Below are positions 12,429 to 22,164 of a stretch of 64,000 bases of DNA, piece by piece. The notes under the pieces are model-generated. The model saw only the letters and a program-made list of their open reading frames with translations. It ran no database searches and had not been told where the DNA came from. Made by a program: the position numbers and the translations under genes. This DNA comes from Oscheius onirici (taxonomy: Eukaryota > Nematoda > Chromadorea > Rhabditida > Rhabditidae), in assembly GCA_932521025.1 (NCBI GenBank), contig OW051471.1, forward strand, positions 2,914,001 through 2,978,000. The letters run 5' to 3'. The first letter of the stretch is position 1. The number at the start of each line of letters is the position of its first letter.

Positions 12429-13951
12429 ATGAGCTGTTTCGTCTGCACGCCGCTCTGTTCGAGGGATTTCGCCCCGGAGGCGGCTCTGGCATGTAAAGAG
12501 TGCTATCCGGACGACGCGGCTGTTGGTAAGTTGAATAACGAATTAATTTATATAAAAATATTCAATCCGGTGATCATGTGAAAACATGATTGCTGTCGTG
12601 CAAAAGTTTGATGCACTGCTAGATTTTCCAAGGTTCCGGACATTTCATTTTTAAATTTGGCCGCAGTAATCTCCCCATCAAAATCTCTTTGTTCTCAACG
12701 AACCGCGCTCAAACAGCCGCCAAGGCTCCATGACAACACCTCTCACAGCCATAAATTTCCCTTATGTGGGAAATCTCGTCTAGAAATCAATCAAGTAAAG
12801 GGGGAGATATCATTTCTATTCAATTAAACTATAGAAGTGGGGGTATAGCTCAGCGGCAGAGCATTCGACTGCAGATCGAGAGGTCCCCGGTTCAATTCCG
12901 GGTGCCCCCTAATTTTTTTGCTTCTTAAACGTTGAGATTGTATGGTTCATTTCCAACGAAGAGCGGCACCCATGTTTGCGCGCCAATTTGAAAATTCGTG
13001 GCTAAATCCGATTTTTGATATTTCTTTCATTAGTTTATTTTTGGCATTATCATGTATTTTTGACGTTGTAATCGAATTCTACACCTATGAAAACCTACCT
13101 GTCATTAAAAAAACAGGAAAAACAACACTTTTGATGCTCAATTGACATAAAATGACAGTTTTCTCGATAAAACAGCCGTGACGCTCTAAAAATGGGTTAT
13201 TTTCTTCCAGTTTTTACATCAAGTAGGTAAGTTTTTACGTTGAGTTCGAAAACGCAGTCAAAAACGAGTAAAAACAGCTAGAAAAATGCGAAAAAGCATC
13301 AAAGTTGAACAAAATGAAATGAAATACAACGCCGCGGCCGTCATTTTCAAAACTTCGTGTCGAGAACCTGGCGAAAAATCCTTTAAAAAATTGCCTAAGT
13401 GCCGCTCTTCGTTGGAAATGGACTATATCTCAAAAAATTTATCTTCCGGACCAACGGCACTTTTTCCGACCAATTTTGTTGATTTATTCCAATCAAAGGT
13501 TGAAAGTTGCAGAATTCGAAACTCTTGACGATTTTGAAAGAAACTTCGTTAAAGACCACTTAGACCTGGCTGAGGAGATTCTAGAGGCTGACCGACAGTT
13601 TCTGAGAAATCTGCCCAAAGGAATCAGCAAAAAGTAAGTCTAAAACTAGTAAAATAATGTGAGAAAATTAAAGACAAAAAGTTAGAGACCGGCTGAAGAA
13701 ACTGCAAGAAATGACGGCGGCCATGGGACGAAAAACGTTGGAGAAGAGAGTCAAGTGAGTTCATTTTTGGAAAAAATAGGAAATTGAAATTTAGAAAGCC
13801 GAAGATAGTCCCTGTCGTAAAACTGACCATTTTTGATGAGGAAGACAAGCCAGTGGAGGAATACAAAATAGATTTGAGAAAGTTCCAAAGCGCTCCAGAA
13901 GTTTCTCAGATTTTGGAAGAGCGGGTGTTGAAGACGAGAAATAAAGTATAA
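12429..13951 (+). CDS. Small CxxC protein of unknown function (147 aa)
   Basis: Four exons with consistent phases (12429-12525, 13513-13633, 13686-13754, 13795-13951) give 147 aa. The first exon encodes CFVCTPLCS and ACKECYPDD, two C-x2-C pairs that could bind one zinc ion. The middle is acidic and helical (DDFERNFVKDHLDLAEEILE), then basic (KKDRLKKLQEMTAAMGRKTL), and the end (PKIVPVVKLTIFDEEDKPVE) looks like beta strands. I do not recognise the family. Intron 1 (12526-13512) is nearly 1 kb, unlike the 40-50 bp introns that follow, because it holds the tRNA-Cys gene and a foldback element. Exon 1 is joined by phase and splice consensus only; a different first exon is possible. Confidence 0.6.
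12839..12910 (+). tRNA. tRNA-Cys (anticodon GCA)
   Basis: A 72-nt cloverleaf. The acceptor stem GGGGGTA pairs with TGCCCCC, with discriminator T. The D arm is GCTCAGCGGCAGAGC. The anticodon stem-loop TTCGACTGCAGATCGAG has anticodon GCA, and the T arm is CCCGGTTCAATTCCGGG. The A and B boxes are intact. There is no intron and no encoded CCA. A T-rich stretch follows after 12911, as expected for Pol III termination. It lies in the sense orientation inside intron 1 of a protein gene. Confidence 0.97.
12948..13420. repeat. MITE-like element with 22-bp terminal inverted repeats
   Basis: The left end CATTTCCAACGAAGAGCGGC (12948 on) is the exact complement of the right end GCCGCTCTTCGTTGGAAATG (13401-13420). 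Including the adjacent AC/GT the inverted repeats are 22 bp. The 473-bp interior is AT-rich and non-coding. Confidence 0.85.
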
Positions 13952-14252
13952 GTGTTTTGTTTTGATCGCTTGTAATGGTTTTAGATCATCTGTTGTTTTC
14001 CATCGTGGCTTTCTGCTGCCCATCGTGCCTATTTCGATTGTCCTAACTATAACAAAGTTATTGAAGTTTTTACAACAGTTTGGAGTTAAATCGGGCATAA
14101 AACGGCCAAGTCAGAAAAAGAACAGGCACTTCTAGTCTGGAAGACGTTCGATTATCTCAGAAGAGGATTACCATTTCCAATCAGTTTGTTAGTCAGGCAG
14201 TGGTCAAGAAGAATCTCTCCGGCAGAGAGGACTCGTTCTCACCCAAACGGAT
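13952..14252. other. 3' flank of the CxxC gene
   Basis: No gene is recognised. An open stretch around 14100-14250 (contains SQKRITISNQFVSQAVVK) has no family I know and is interrupted at the insertion point of the following transposon. Confidence 0.4.
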
Positions 14253-15644
14253 CAGGGCTGGGCGGATAATCGCATCTGCATTCGCGGATAATCGCGTCTT
14301 TTTTCGATAATCGCAATCACATCCGAAATTTGGACTACCATAAAACCTCTATTAGAAGCCCCGGGGCTTCTAATTTTCAATCACCTCATTTTGGGGGGGG
14401 CTTATATTAGAGGGGGCTTCCGCTTGTTTTTTTTTCGGCCCGGGACGGGCCGAAAAACTCAGAAAATTTGCAAGATAAAGGTAGGTTTCAACACCAAATT
14501 TCAAGTTTTTACCACATTTCAAAGAAAATTTCGGGTTTAATCAACTCATTTACGAAGTCGAAGTCTACTGGAGCGTCGCTATCTTCTTCGTTTCCATTTT
14601 CTTCCAGCATCAAATCCTCCAGTCTTTCGACCGCGATTTCTTCTTCGCGATATTTTTGCAGGAGTGATAGTCCAGTAGAAATTGACGCATCGTTTTTGAA
14701 ACAATGAATGAGAGTGTCTTCTGATCCATCAAAGGCATTTGTAATTCCGCACGATTTGAAAGATCCGGCTATCGTTTCTTTGGACAACTGTGTCCATGTC
14801 GTATCAATCCATCCGAGATACTTGTCCATAGTCGGAGCTCGTGGATTTTGGTATAGTCTCTCGATTCGTGAGTGCGCCAGTCTTCGTATTGCTCACGAAT
14901 TTTGTTCTTGAAGGGAGCACTCCATGACACATCAGGTGCCTAAGAAAAGTAAATGTTTGTTTGAATAACACAAACCTGGATAAAACCAGTACATCCGGCC
15001 GGAACTAACGCATAGTCGATTTTTAAATCTTGGAGCTTCTTCATTGTAGCCTTCGACCTGTGAACGGAACATTGGTCCCATACCAACAGTCTTCTTCCAA
15101 ACAAGGTGTTGCCAAGAACATGTTGTAAATATTCCGCAGTATTTTCGTCGTTCATCCAGCTTTTTCTGGACCAGCAGAGCTCGAGCTTGTTTTTGTACTT
15201 TTCGACAATCAATTTGTCCGGCCTGACGCGAGGAAGAATCACAAATGGACGGCATTGAATCCGTCGTCTCGGGCAGTCATTAGCGATTATTAGCGCCTTT
15301 TCAAAATTTTCAAATTTTCTTTACAAATTGAAGAAAAAAACATTGAAAATCTTGTTGTTTGACACACATTTCACTCGTATTTTCTCCGGAAATGCCAAAA
15401 CTAGAGCAATTTTTACACTGAACCGACAAAACATACTTTTGCACTCAAAAAAAACTAGAAAAACATCCCGTAAACTCACAAAAAACGCAATTTTTGAAAG
15501 TTACTATCCGATAATCGCATCCGCAATCGCGGATATCCGTTTTGCGATTGCGATTAGCGGATATCCGCAAATCGCTATCCGCAGCCTCCGCGATTATAAT
15601 CGCAATCGCTAATCGCACCCGATTTTACTATCCGCCAAGCCCTG
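14253..15644. mobile_element. hAT-like DNA transposon derivative with 8-bp target duplication
   Basis: Terminal inverted repeats CAGGGCTGGGCGGATA (left) and TATCCGCCAAGCCCTG (right) bound the element. They are flanked on both sides by AAACGGAT, an 8-bp target-site duplication. CAGGG-type ends with 8-bp duplications are typical of the hAT superfamily (family knowledge). Subterminal regions on both sides are packed with GCGGATAATCGC-like motifs. The interior contains a degenerate transposase relic on the minus strand whose family (pogo-like DDE) does not match the hAT ends, so the element is composite or nested. Also inside: GAAGCCCCGGGGCTTC, a perfect 16-bp palindrome. Confidence 0.8.
14509..15255 (-). 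pseudogene. Pogo/Tigger-like DDE transposase relic
   Basis: Reading on the minus strand, 15255 to about 14930 encodes LVWDQCSVHRSKATMKKL and LVPAGCTGFIQ, then across a small gap APDVSWSAPFK and EQYEDW. This is the DDE-endonuclease core with the catalytic D in VWDQC. A second frame (14829-14509) encodes YLGWIDTTWTQLSKETIAGS, FKSCGITNAFDGSEDTLIHC, typical of the C-terminal part of pogo-family transposases. The two pieces are out of frame with each other around 14830-14880, and the N-terminal DNA-binding region is absent. Inactive. Confidence 0.7.
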
Positions 15645-15670
15645 AAACGGATGTTCCTCTTCTGCTCAGC

Positions 15671-15925
15671 TAGACATGGCTCCGGGCCGGCCTGGTGTCC
15701 AGACTTGGCCGTCGGACCGGGATCGGACCAAAAATGAAGATGGTCATATTATAGCGTATTTTAGAACTAAATCAATGAATAATAATATTGTTATATTTTG
15801 TTGAACTTTTTTTTACTAAAAATGACGAAAAAATGCAGATTTTGGACAAAAAACACCCCTTTTTCCAAAATTTCCCCGGGGGCCAGGTTTTTCAGGCCCG
15901 AGCCCAGCAGCCATGTCTAACTACT
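15671..15925. repeat. Short foldback element
   Basis: CTAGACATGGCTCCGGG at the left and the complementary CAGCAGCCATGTCTAA at the right flank GC-rich inner arms (GGCCGGCCTGG against CCAGG...CAGGCCC). The centre is AT-rich and non-coding. Confidence 0.65.
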
Positions 15926-16080
15926 GTTATTGCCGCATTTTCGGTAGTCTTTTGCCATGTCATGAAACAAAAAAAAAGGAGAAAATCAATTTTATTTCAG
16001 TAAGGATCCGATTCGGATCACTCAAACACACAAAATGAAGGTGATTGTAGCGAGTCGTAGTGAAGACAAAAAAAACAACG

Positions 16081-19000
16081 TTATCTGTAAAAGCCGCCCG
16101 AGAACTGTGGTGGCTGCTGGATCATCATCGGCTGGGTATATCCGGGCATCGGAGCCGCTCCAAACGGAGGCTGTGGATGGCCGACGGCAGGAGCAGAACG
16201 CTGCATACATTGTCTGACATGAGCCGCGTCTGGGAACAGATTGTGGTAGGAGTCTACTGGAACGTAGTTGGCCGTAATTACCTGAAAACTCAGTGTTTTT
16301 AGATGTTGCAAGCAAATAAAGTCTGTTCAAAAAAGAATGCTACAGTAATCAAAAACGAACCTTTCCACTGAACCACCTGCCGTGAAGAGCGCTGACACTT
16401 TTGTGGGCCACAGCGACATTCGGACACTTTACATAGACGTTTCCCTGCTCGCTGTTCTTGTCGACGTAGATATGAAGAGCTCCGCCGTGACGATTACATT
16501 CGTCCAGAACGTCGTCTCGGATATCGTCATCCCAGCCCTTCTCACACTCCTTGTTCGGATCGAACATGTTCGAGAGCATGAAGCATTGTGTGGCAATGGA
16601 GGGGATCGACGGATCGCGGACTTCCAGCTCGGGTACATTCATTTCGGCGCCTGAAAATGAGCGTTTTTGGCTGAAATTTCAGTATCTCGTAAAACTATCC
16701 CAGCTAAAAGAATGAGGTATTCGGAGCCAGTTTTATCCAAGCAATCGAACAGCTTGGTGGGGGTTTCTATAGACTACCGAATCCAATTTAAAACGGCCTC
16801 TGGACTCTATCTGTTAGTGTATCGGTCTGAAGCCCTAATTGGCAATAATAAGAAACGTTGCGAAGATTCAATGAAAACGTTTTTTTTTTGAAAAGTTGTT
16901 TTGAACAATCAAAAACAATTAGTCATTTTGGGGATAAAATAGTTAGGGCGACATTGCTGCAGCCTAAGGTAGGTCATGACAACTTTCGTTTATGACAAAA
17001 TAGCACAAGTTTGAGTTTGACGTTCGGCTCAACTCGAGCCGTGCCGAGCACACGGGTATGTTTCTAGTTAGACTTAGGCTGCTCAGACAGGGAAAAAAAC
17101 CGTGCCGACACGGTGCAGTTGAGGAATCTAATGAAAGAGTTTTGCTTTCTCCCAAGCAAGCCTAAAAAATGCCCACCTGAAGCGAGTTTCTGCATCATCT
17201 GAATCCTTCCGGCCTGTCCACTGACCATTCCGGTTCTCTCCTCATCGTGGAGGGCTCTCTTCGAGTCTTCCTCCTCCACAACCTTGATCATCATATTATT
17301 TCCGGCCAATTCAAAGCCGTTCAACTGTTCCGCAGCCTTATGTCCGTCTTCCGACTTTGTGAAGATGACCGAGCCATTTCCGAGACTCGTTCCCGTATTG
17401 TCCTTGTTCAGTTTGCAGTTCTCGACGCGTCCAAAAGGCTCAAAGATGGACTTTAGCATATTTTCGTCGATATTCGGGTGAAGATTTGAGACGGTCAGCT
17501 TAACGGGGCCCTTGTTATTTGTAGGTCCGAAGCCGAGAGCCGTTCCGACTGTCGAAGAGGCCGCTGCGGCACGATTACGCTCGGCGCAGGTACGTTGAAT
17601 GACGAGAGGGCAGCCTGAAATTGATTGTGTGGGAAATGTAAGTAAAATTAAAGATCATACCCGTTTTTCTGCGAGTTTGAAATAAAAACAAACCTAAAAG
17701 TTTCTGTCCATTGAGAGCCAATCCGAGGGCGACACTTTCCTCCTCCCAGAACTCGACATATCCAATTCCCTTCGATCGCCCAGTTCTGGAGTCTGTGATT
17801 ATTCTAACGTCACGCACTGAGCCGACCGAGCTGAAAAATTCCTCCAAGTCTCGTGGACGGGTAGGTCGTGCTAGCTGAAACTCGTTATTTTCTAAATGAC
17901 GAAAAAACTTACTTGGAGGACAAATATGGTTCGGTAGTCTCTCTCCTCGGCCGACATGTCCATTCGGGCTCCTTTCGGTGGCGAAGCTTTGGCCGTGAAT
18001 GGCATGACATCGCGTCGCTCGGGACCGGGAAGACGACCGCCACGAGGAGGAGGAGAGCGGCGTGGACTGCGACGATGGTCAACGACGCGAGGACGGTCAC
18101 GAGAACGGCTGCGCCGACGATCACGGCTTCTGCTACGACGGCTGTAGGAGCGGCGAGAATCACGATCGCGGGATCTGGAAATGGGAAGAATAGGAGCTGT
18201 TGAAGTGTTTGAATTCGAAAATTGAGCTTGTTTTTTTACGTTTTCTACAAGGAATCTATTTTTTGGACTATAACGATAAAAAACGAACCTGGATCGTCTC
18301 CTGTCCCTGTCGCGGCTTCGACTACGCCTTCTGCTTCCGCGATCACGAGATCGACTACGTCGTCTGTCCCGCGACGAACTGCGTCTTTTCCTGTCGCGTT
18401 CTCGGCTCCGCGATCTGAAAAACGACCATATAATTCAAGTTTAAAACATGTTTTAATGTATTTTCTTCCAAGCTGCTGCTGATCCATTTGCCTAAAGAAA
18501 GTTTTGGAATGCAGACCGTATTTTGGGGAAGACTGGAGGAGGACGCTCAACACGCTTCGTGCCTAAAACCGTGACTTCTGACTGGGTTTTTTTTTATTTC
18601 TTAGCAAATTTTTAACAGATATAACCCAGTCGGACGCCATTTCTGACACGAGAGCGTACCTTTAAAAATTCTTCTTCTTCAGGGCGGAGCTCTGTCCGTA
18701 GACCGCAGCCAGGTCGAAGAGTTTGTGCCTACAAAGCACGGGCAATTGTTTTTGCAAAGACGCAGCTTTTTAGCAACAAGAAGTTACTAGGAAAAAAACT
18801 CACCGACTGGACCTCTTTTCGCTGTTGTTCTCCTTGCCAAGCCCTCCGAGACCGATGTTGTGGCCTAGTGACTGCGCTACTCGCTGAAAAATTGCAGTTT
18901 AGTTGAAGATTTAAATAGCTGTCCTATCGTCGATGTTATGGCTCTTGAAATCGGTACAACTATCTCACTGTCGCTGTTATGATTAATTTTTCGTCTACAG

Positions 19001-19229
19001 CTGTCCAACTATCGATGCTGTGGCCCAGAAAATATCTTCAGCTGTTTAACTGCAAAAAATCTCAGGAGGCTTATGTGGAACATAACATTTTCTAGCTTAT
19101 TTCGTGTTGGAGAAAATAAAGGAGATATTCTACAGAAAAAAAACCGACAAAGAAACGAACCTCGTCAGTAATTGGTTTTCCCTCCAGCGCTTCATCGAGA
19201 AGAGCATCAACATGGTCGAGATCGGTCAT
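16081..19229 (-). CDS. rbm-39: RBM39 (CAPER) RS-domain splicing factor
   Basis: Eight exons (19229-19161, 18883-18804, 18414-18289, 18174-17913, 17874-17694, 17614-17177, 16650-16361, 16281-16081) give 548 aa, close to the vertebrate length (about 530). Order: a short N-terminus MTDLDHVDALLDEALEGKP; an Arg/Ser-rich domain (about residues 50-115); RRM1 with TIFVLQLARPTRPRDLEEFF and KGIGYVEF; the linker AERNRAAAASS; RRM2 with KLTVSNLHPNIDENMLKSIF; and a C-terminal UHM-type RRM with IATQCFMLSNMF, WDDDIRDDVLDECNRHGG and ALHGRWFSGK, then SYHNLFPDA. These match RBM39 closely; related U2AF65 differs in the UHM and tail. It acts in 3' splice-site recognition and transcription coactivation. The gene is head-to-head with the gene at 19963. 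One intron carries a partial copy of the MITE seen at 25395. Confidence 0.95.
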
Positions 19230-19312
19230 TGTTTTTGAAGGATCTGAAGAGCAGAATGTATCCTTTGCGTATTCCGAAATTTTCTCCCGGAGAATATGTG
19301 AGAAAAGCGGGC

Positions 19313-19320
19313 TGACGTCA
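19313..19320. promoter_or_regulatory. Perfect CRE (TGACGTCA) in a bidirectional promoter
   Basis: The palindrome TGACGTCA, within GCTGACGTCAGC, lies 84 bp upstream of the RBM39 ATG and about 640 bp upstream of the divergent gene's ATG. CREB/ATF-type bZIP factors bind this site (established knowledge). Its use here is inference from position and sequence. The rest of 19230-19962 shows no gene. Confidence 0.45.
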
Positions 19321-19962
19321 GCGGTTATTCGAAGCCTACCCTAATCGCTTCGCTTCAGGACCCAATCTGACAGTCCTTTGAGCTTTTGAAGCGGAAAAAA
19401 ATGAGAAAGATTAGCTAATTTGCTCAGAATTTGTTGAAGAAGGAAAAATGGGGTCAGGATATGGAAAGTTATGAAATGTGAGGTACTGTATAGTAAAATA
19501 TCAAAATTTATGACAAAGGGGCGTGAAACTGGCTCATTGCGAAATATTGCCACTATCTTGAACAAACTTTTGACTATAAAATGCCCGAAAAATGCTTGGA
19601 AAGACAGCTGTTTGTTGCTCAGCACCGATAAGCATCTTCCAGGTCAGTTTAATTGTTTTGGTTATTTTGCGTTGTGAACCAGCTTATTTGCCAACTACAT
19701 ATTTACACATTTTTAGCAAAAAAAATTTAACAAAGAAGCATAAGGAAAATGGTGAAAAAAAAAAGAAAGAAACTCACAATCAGAAGAACGAATTTTTGAA
19801 AAATTTGAAACTGCGCCAGATTTCTGCGCGCTAATTTGAATCACAATTTTCACAAGTTTTTTTTTCCTATTTTCCTCTAGGACAGAATGTTTTTGTTATC
19901 ATTTTAAGTAGAAAAAAAGACAAAGAAACATGAGAAGACAAGAAAAAATAATTAATTTCAGC

Positions 19963-21151
19963 ATGTGTGCCGACGATGTTCCCCTTGACCAGTCTTCATT
20001 CCGCCGTCCCGACTCGAAGAAGCGCCTCTCGCACAATGTAGCTCACCGTTACCACAACTACTACAAAGGAAACGGCTTCATCAACAAGATGTTGATCGGA
20101 GAGAACAACGCAAACTGGACCGACTGGAACAAGTGGTACAAAAACGAAATGGAGCTTCGGAAATTGGAAGAAGAGATCAAAGAATCGACAGCCGGGACTA
20201 ATGCTCTCCAGCCCGGTGTAGTCTACTCCCAGGGCAAGAAAAAGAGATGGGAAATGGCTGACGAGCTCAGAGAGGACTGTCCCGAACCAGATGTGAGTTG
20301 AGAGGCTGGGGAACAGAATGATCATTAGTTTTAGGCCAGAGAAACACCCAGAACAACAGCCGTGGTTGAACTTCAGAGATCTCGTCTGGATCGTGGTGAC
20401 TCGGTCAATCAGATGTACGTCTCCCAGACCAATGCAGATCTCTGTACTCCGAATATGGTCATGGGACGGGACAAGGGTCTCGTGCTGAGAATGAAAAAGT
20501 TCTCTTTGAAGACAAAGGATGGAAAGGAGTCGGGAGGGAAAGGACAGTACAATCCAAAGGCTCCTATCATCCCAACAACAGAGTGAGTACAGTACTTTTC
20601 AAGCTGCCGTCCTAAAGATTAGAATAGGAACCAGAATGACAGTCACCTATTTGGTCATATTCAGCCATATTCGTACTTAGAACTAAGGTTACAGTAATCT
20701 AATTGTAGGATAAGCACTAAAGTTACAGTAACCTTGTAGACACAGCCTGGTCATGAAATTTTTGGTGTTTACAACAGAACATTTTAGGGAGTCGAACAGC
20801 CAAATCCACATCCAGTACCAGATCTTGGACTACAAGATGAACAAGAAGCTGCACAACACTAATCTCTTCCCCAAGAGCACCTCTGGAAAAGGAGTCTCAG
20901 CTCCTCTGGCTGAAGGTTGCCGTATTCGACACGACGTGGTCAGAGACAGTTCCGGAGAATGGTTGACTGGAGACCGGGAAAGGCCTGCCTGGAAGAGTGA
21001 GGAAGAAGTCGTCGATTGGGAGGAAGAGGGAGAGGAGGAGAAGAGACCTGGACTGACTTTGGGCGATTTCATCACGAAGGAAGCGCCGAAGAAGAGCGTT
21101 CGAGTCAGGAAGTCCAGATGTCTTTCGGAGAGCTGGAGTGTTGTGGAGTAA
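19963..21151 (+). CDS. Unrecognised 313-aa acidic/basic protein
   Basis: Three exons (19963-20292, 20335-20582, 20788-21151) join in phase to 313 aa. The ATG follows a TTTCAG acceptor directly, which suits an SL trans-spliced start. The N-terminus is aromatic and basic (HRYHNYYKGNGFINKMLIG, NWTDWNKWYKNEM), followed by a helical charged run (LRKLEEEIKES). The middle has QMYVSQTNADLCTPNMVMGR and lysine/glycine-rich sequence, and the C-terminal third has EWLTGDRERPAWKSEEEV, an acidic stretch and GLTLGDFITKEAP. There is no signal peptide or membrane segment. AATAAA at 21178 is a good polyadenylation signal. I cannot place the family; the strong codon bias and clean introns indicate a real, expressed gene. 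It shares its promoter with RBM39. Confidence 0.75.
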
Positions 21152-21783
21152 TGGGTTATTGTGATTTGGGTTCTGTAAATAAACGCCTTGATGCTTGTGA
21201 TTGAGAAAGATGGCGAGTTTACTAGACGTGAACAGTTCTTCCTCAATTCGTCGTCAGTCCGCAGCTGATGGTTTAGTATCGGTAAGAAGGAAACGCCTCC
21301 GATTGAAAAGACTTCACTCGGAAAGTTGGCTGAAACTGGTCGCAATGTTTTTGCTTCCCTCTAGCTGGTTGCCCATCGACAGAAGCTCTTTCGTCTTCGT
21401 CACCTGACGGCGTCGTAACGCCAAACTTTTCAACCTGATCCTTACCGTTTTCTAAAGCTTTCTACTTTCCTCTGACACAATAGAAGCCAAAGTCTGTAAA
21501 AACTTCAAGTCCAAAAGTGACTTGCTGTCTAATCCTGTTACGACGATTCTCGTGGCCATGGACAAACATCCAAACAGACAGAGTCAGCCACAGCATTTTA
21601 TTATTTTAGATGATCGTTTATCCTCATTGTCCCGACAGTTCAATCAACTTATGATTGATCAGAATTTTGGCTCCGGAAATTGTGGTAAACAAGATGAGAA
21701 ACATTATGAATTTCTCTCCATTTCATCAGCTTTCACCACTATTAATACATCCTGTCAATTTCTCAATTTCTCATTACTCTGGC
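21152..21783. other. Intergenic stretch before the first peptide gene
   Basis: Holds the AATAAA of the preceding gene. A short open frame from 21210 (MASLLDVNSSSSIRRQSAAD) could be a first exon or chance. Nothing else is recognisable. Confidence 0.4.
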
Positions 21784-21790
21784 TATAAAA
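21784..21790 (+). promoter_or_regulatory. TATA box of cysteine-rich peptide gene 1
   Basis: TATAAAA in the context GGCTATAAAAGCC lies 121 bp upstream of the peptide ATG. The paralogous gene at 32943 has TATAAAT 94 bp upstream of its ATG, and the sequence between is similarly CT-rich in both. The recurrence supports a real core promoter. Confidence 0.6.
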
Positions 21791-21904
21791 GCCAGTCGTC
21801 GGTTATCAGCTGCAGTTCCGTTCTTCTCTTCCATCTCTTTCTAAATTTTCCTCAATGTCTTCCATTTTCAGAGTTTCCTTTCTCATAACTCACTCGTCAG
21901 AAAA

Positions 21905-22036
21905 ATGGTCGTGGAAAGCTACTGCTCCAAGTGTGGAAAGCCTCAAGGTTGCATAAATCCTCCCTGTGGATGCAGAGACGCGACTTCGGTCCGATTCCCT
22001 CCAGTTCCTCCCCGTCCCAGCCGGTGGCCATTTTAA
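21905..22036 (+). CDS. Short cysteine-rich peptide 1 (43 aa), paralogue of 32943-33071
   Basis: A single-exon frame from ATG at 21905 encodes 43 aa. The core is YCSKCGKPQGCINPPCGC, with cysteine spacing C-x2-C-x5-C-x4-C-x-C, followed by a proline-rich tail ending in WPF and a TAA stop. The copy at 32943 keeps the same core, spacing, Pro-rich tail and terminal WPF although the DNA around has diverged, so the frame is under constraint. There is no N-terminal hydrophobic signal in this frame, so either the peptide is not secreted or an upstream exon is missing. AATAAA near 22055 fits a short single-exon transcript. Function unknown; five cysteines in 43 residues suggest metal binding or disulphides. 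Confidence 0.7.
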   Translation: MVVESYCSKCGKPQGCINPPCGCRDATSVRFPPVPPRPSRWPF

Positions 22037-22164
22037 GAACTTCACAGCGAAAACCAATAAACATTTATCAAAAGAATCTAAACATCATGCACGGGGAGTG
22101 AAAGTATCATAGCGAAATGAAAAGTACCCATATACTACTGTTAGTGAACTCAAAACCTAGTTTT

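Noticed and set aside
15328..15612. 94-codon + strand frame
   Set aside because: It is made of the subterminal GCGGATAATCGC repeats of the transposon, with no transposase motif.
16081..18553. Several + strand frames at 16382-16654, 17247-17481 and 17868-18482
   Set aside because: Antisense shadows of RBM39 exons; the RS domain gives long GC-rich antisense frames.
16081..19229. Assignment of the RS/RRM gene to U2AF65
   Set aside because: The UHM sequence (IATQCFMLSNMF, CNRHGG, ALHGRWFSGK) and the RPRDLEEFF RRM1 match RBM39, not U2AF65.
20830..21345. 171-codon minus-strand frame
   Set aside because: Antisense of the third exon of the 313-aa gene; no independent support.
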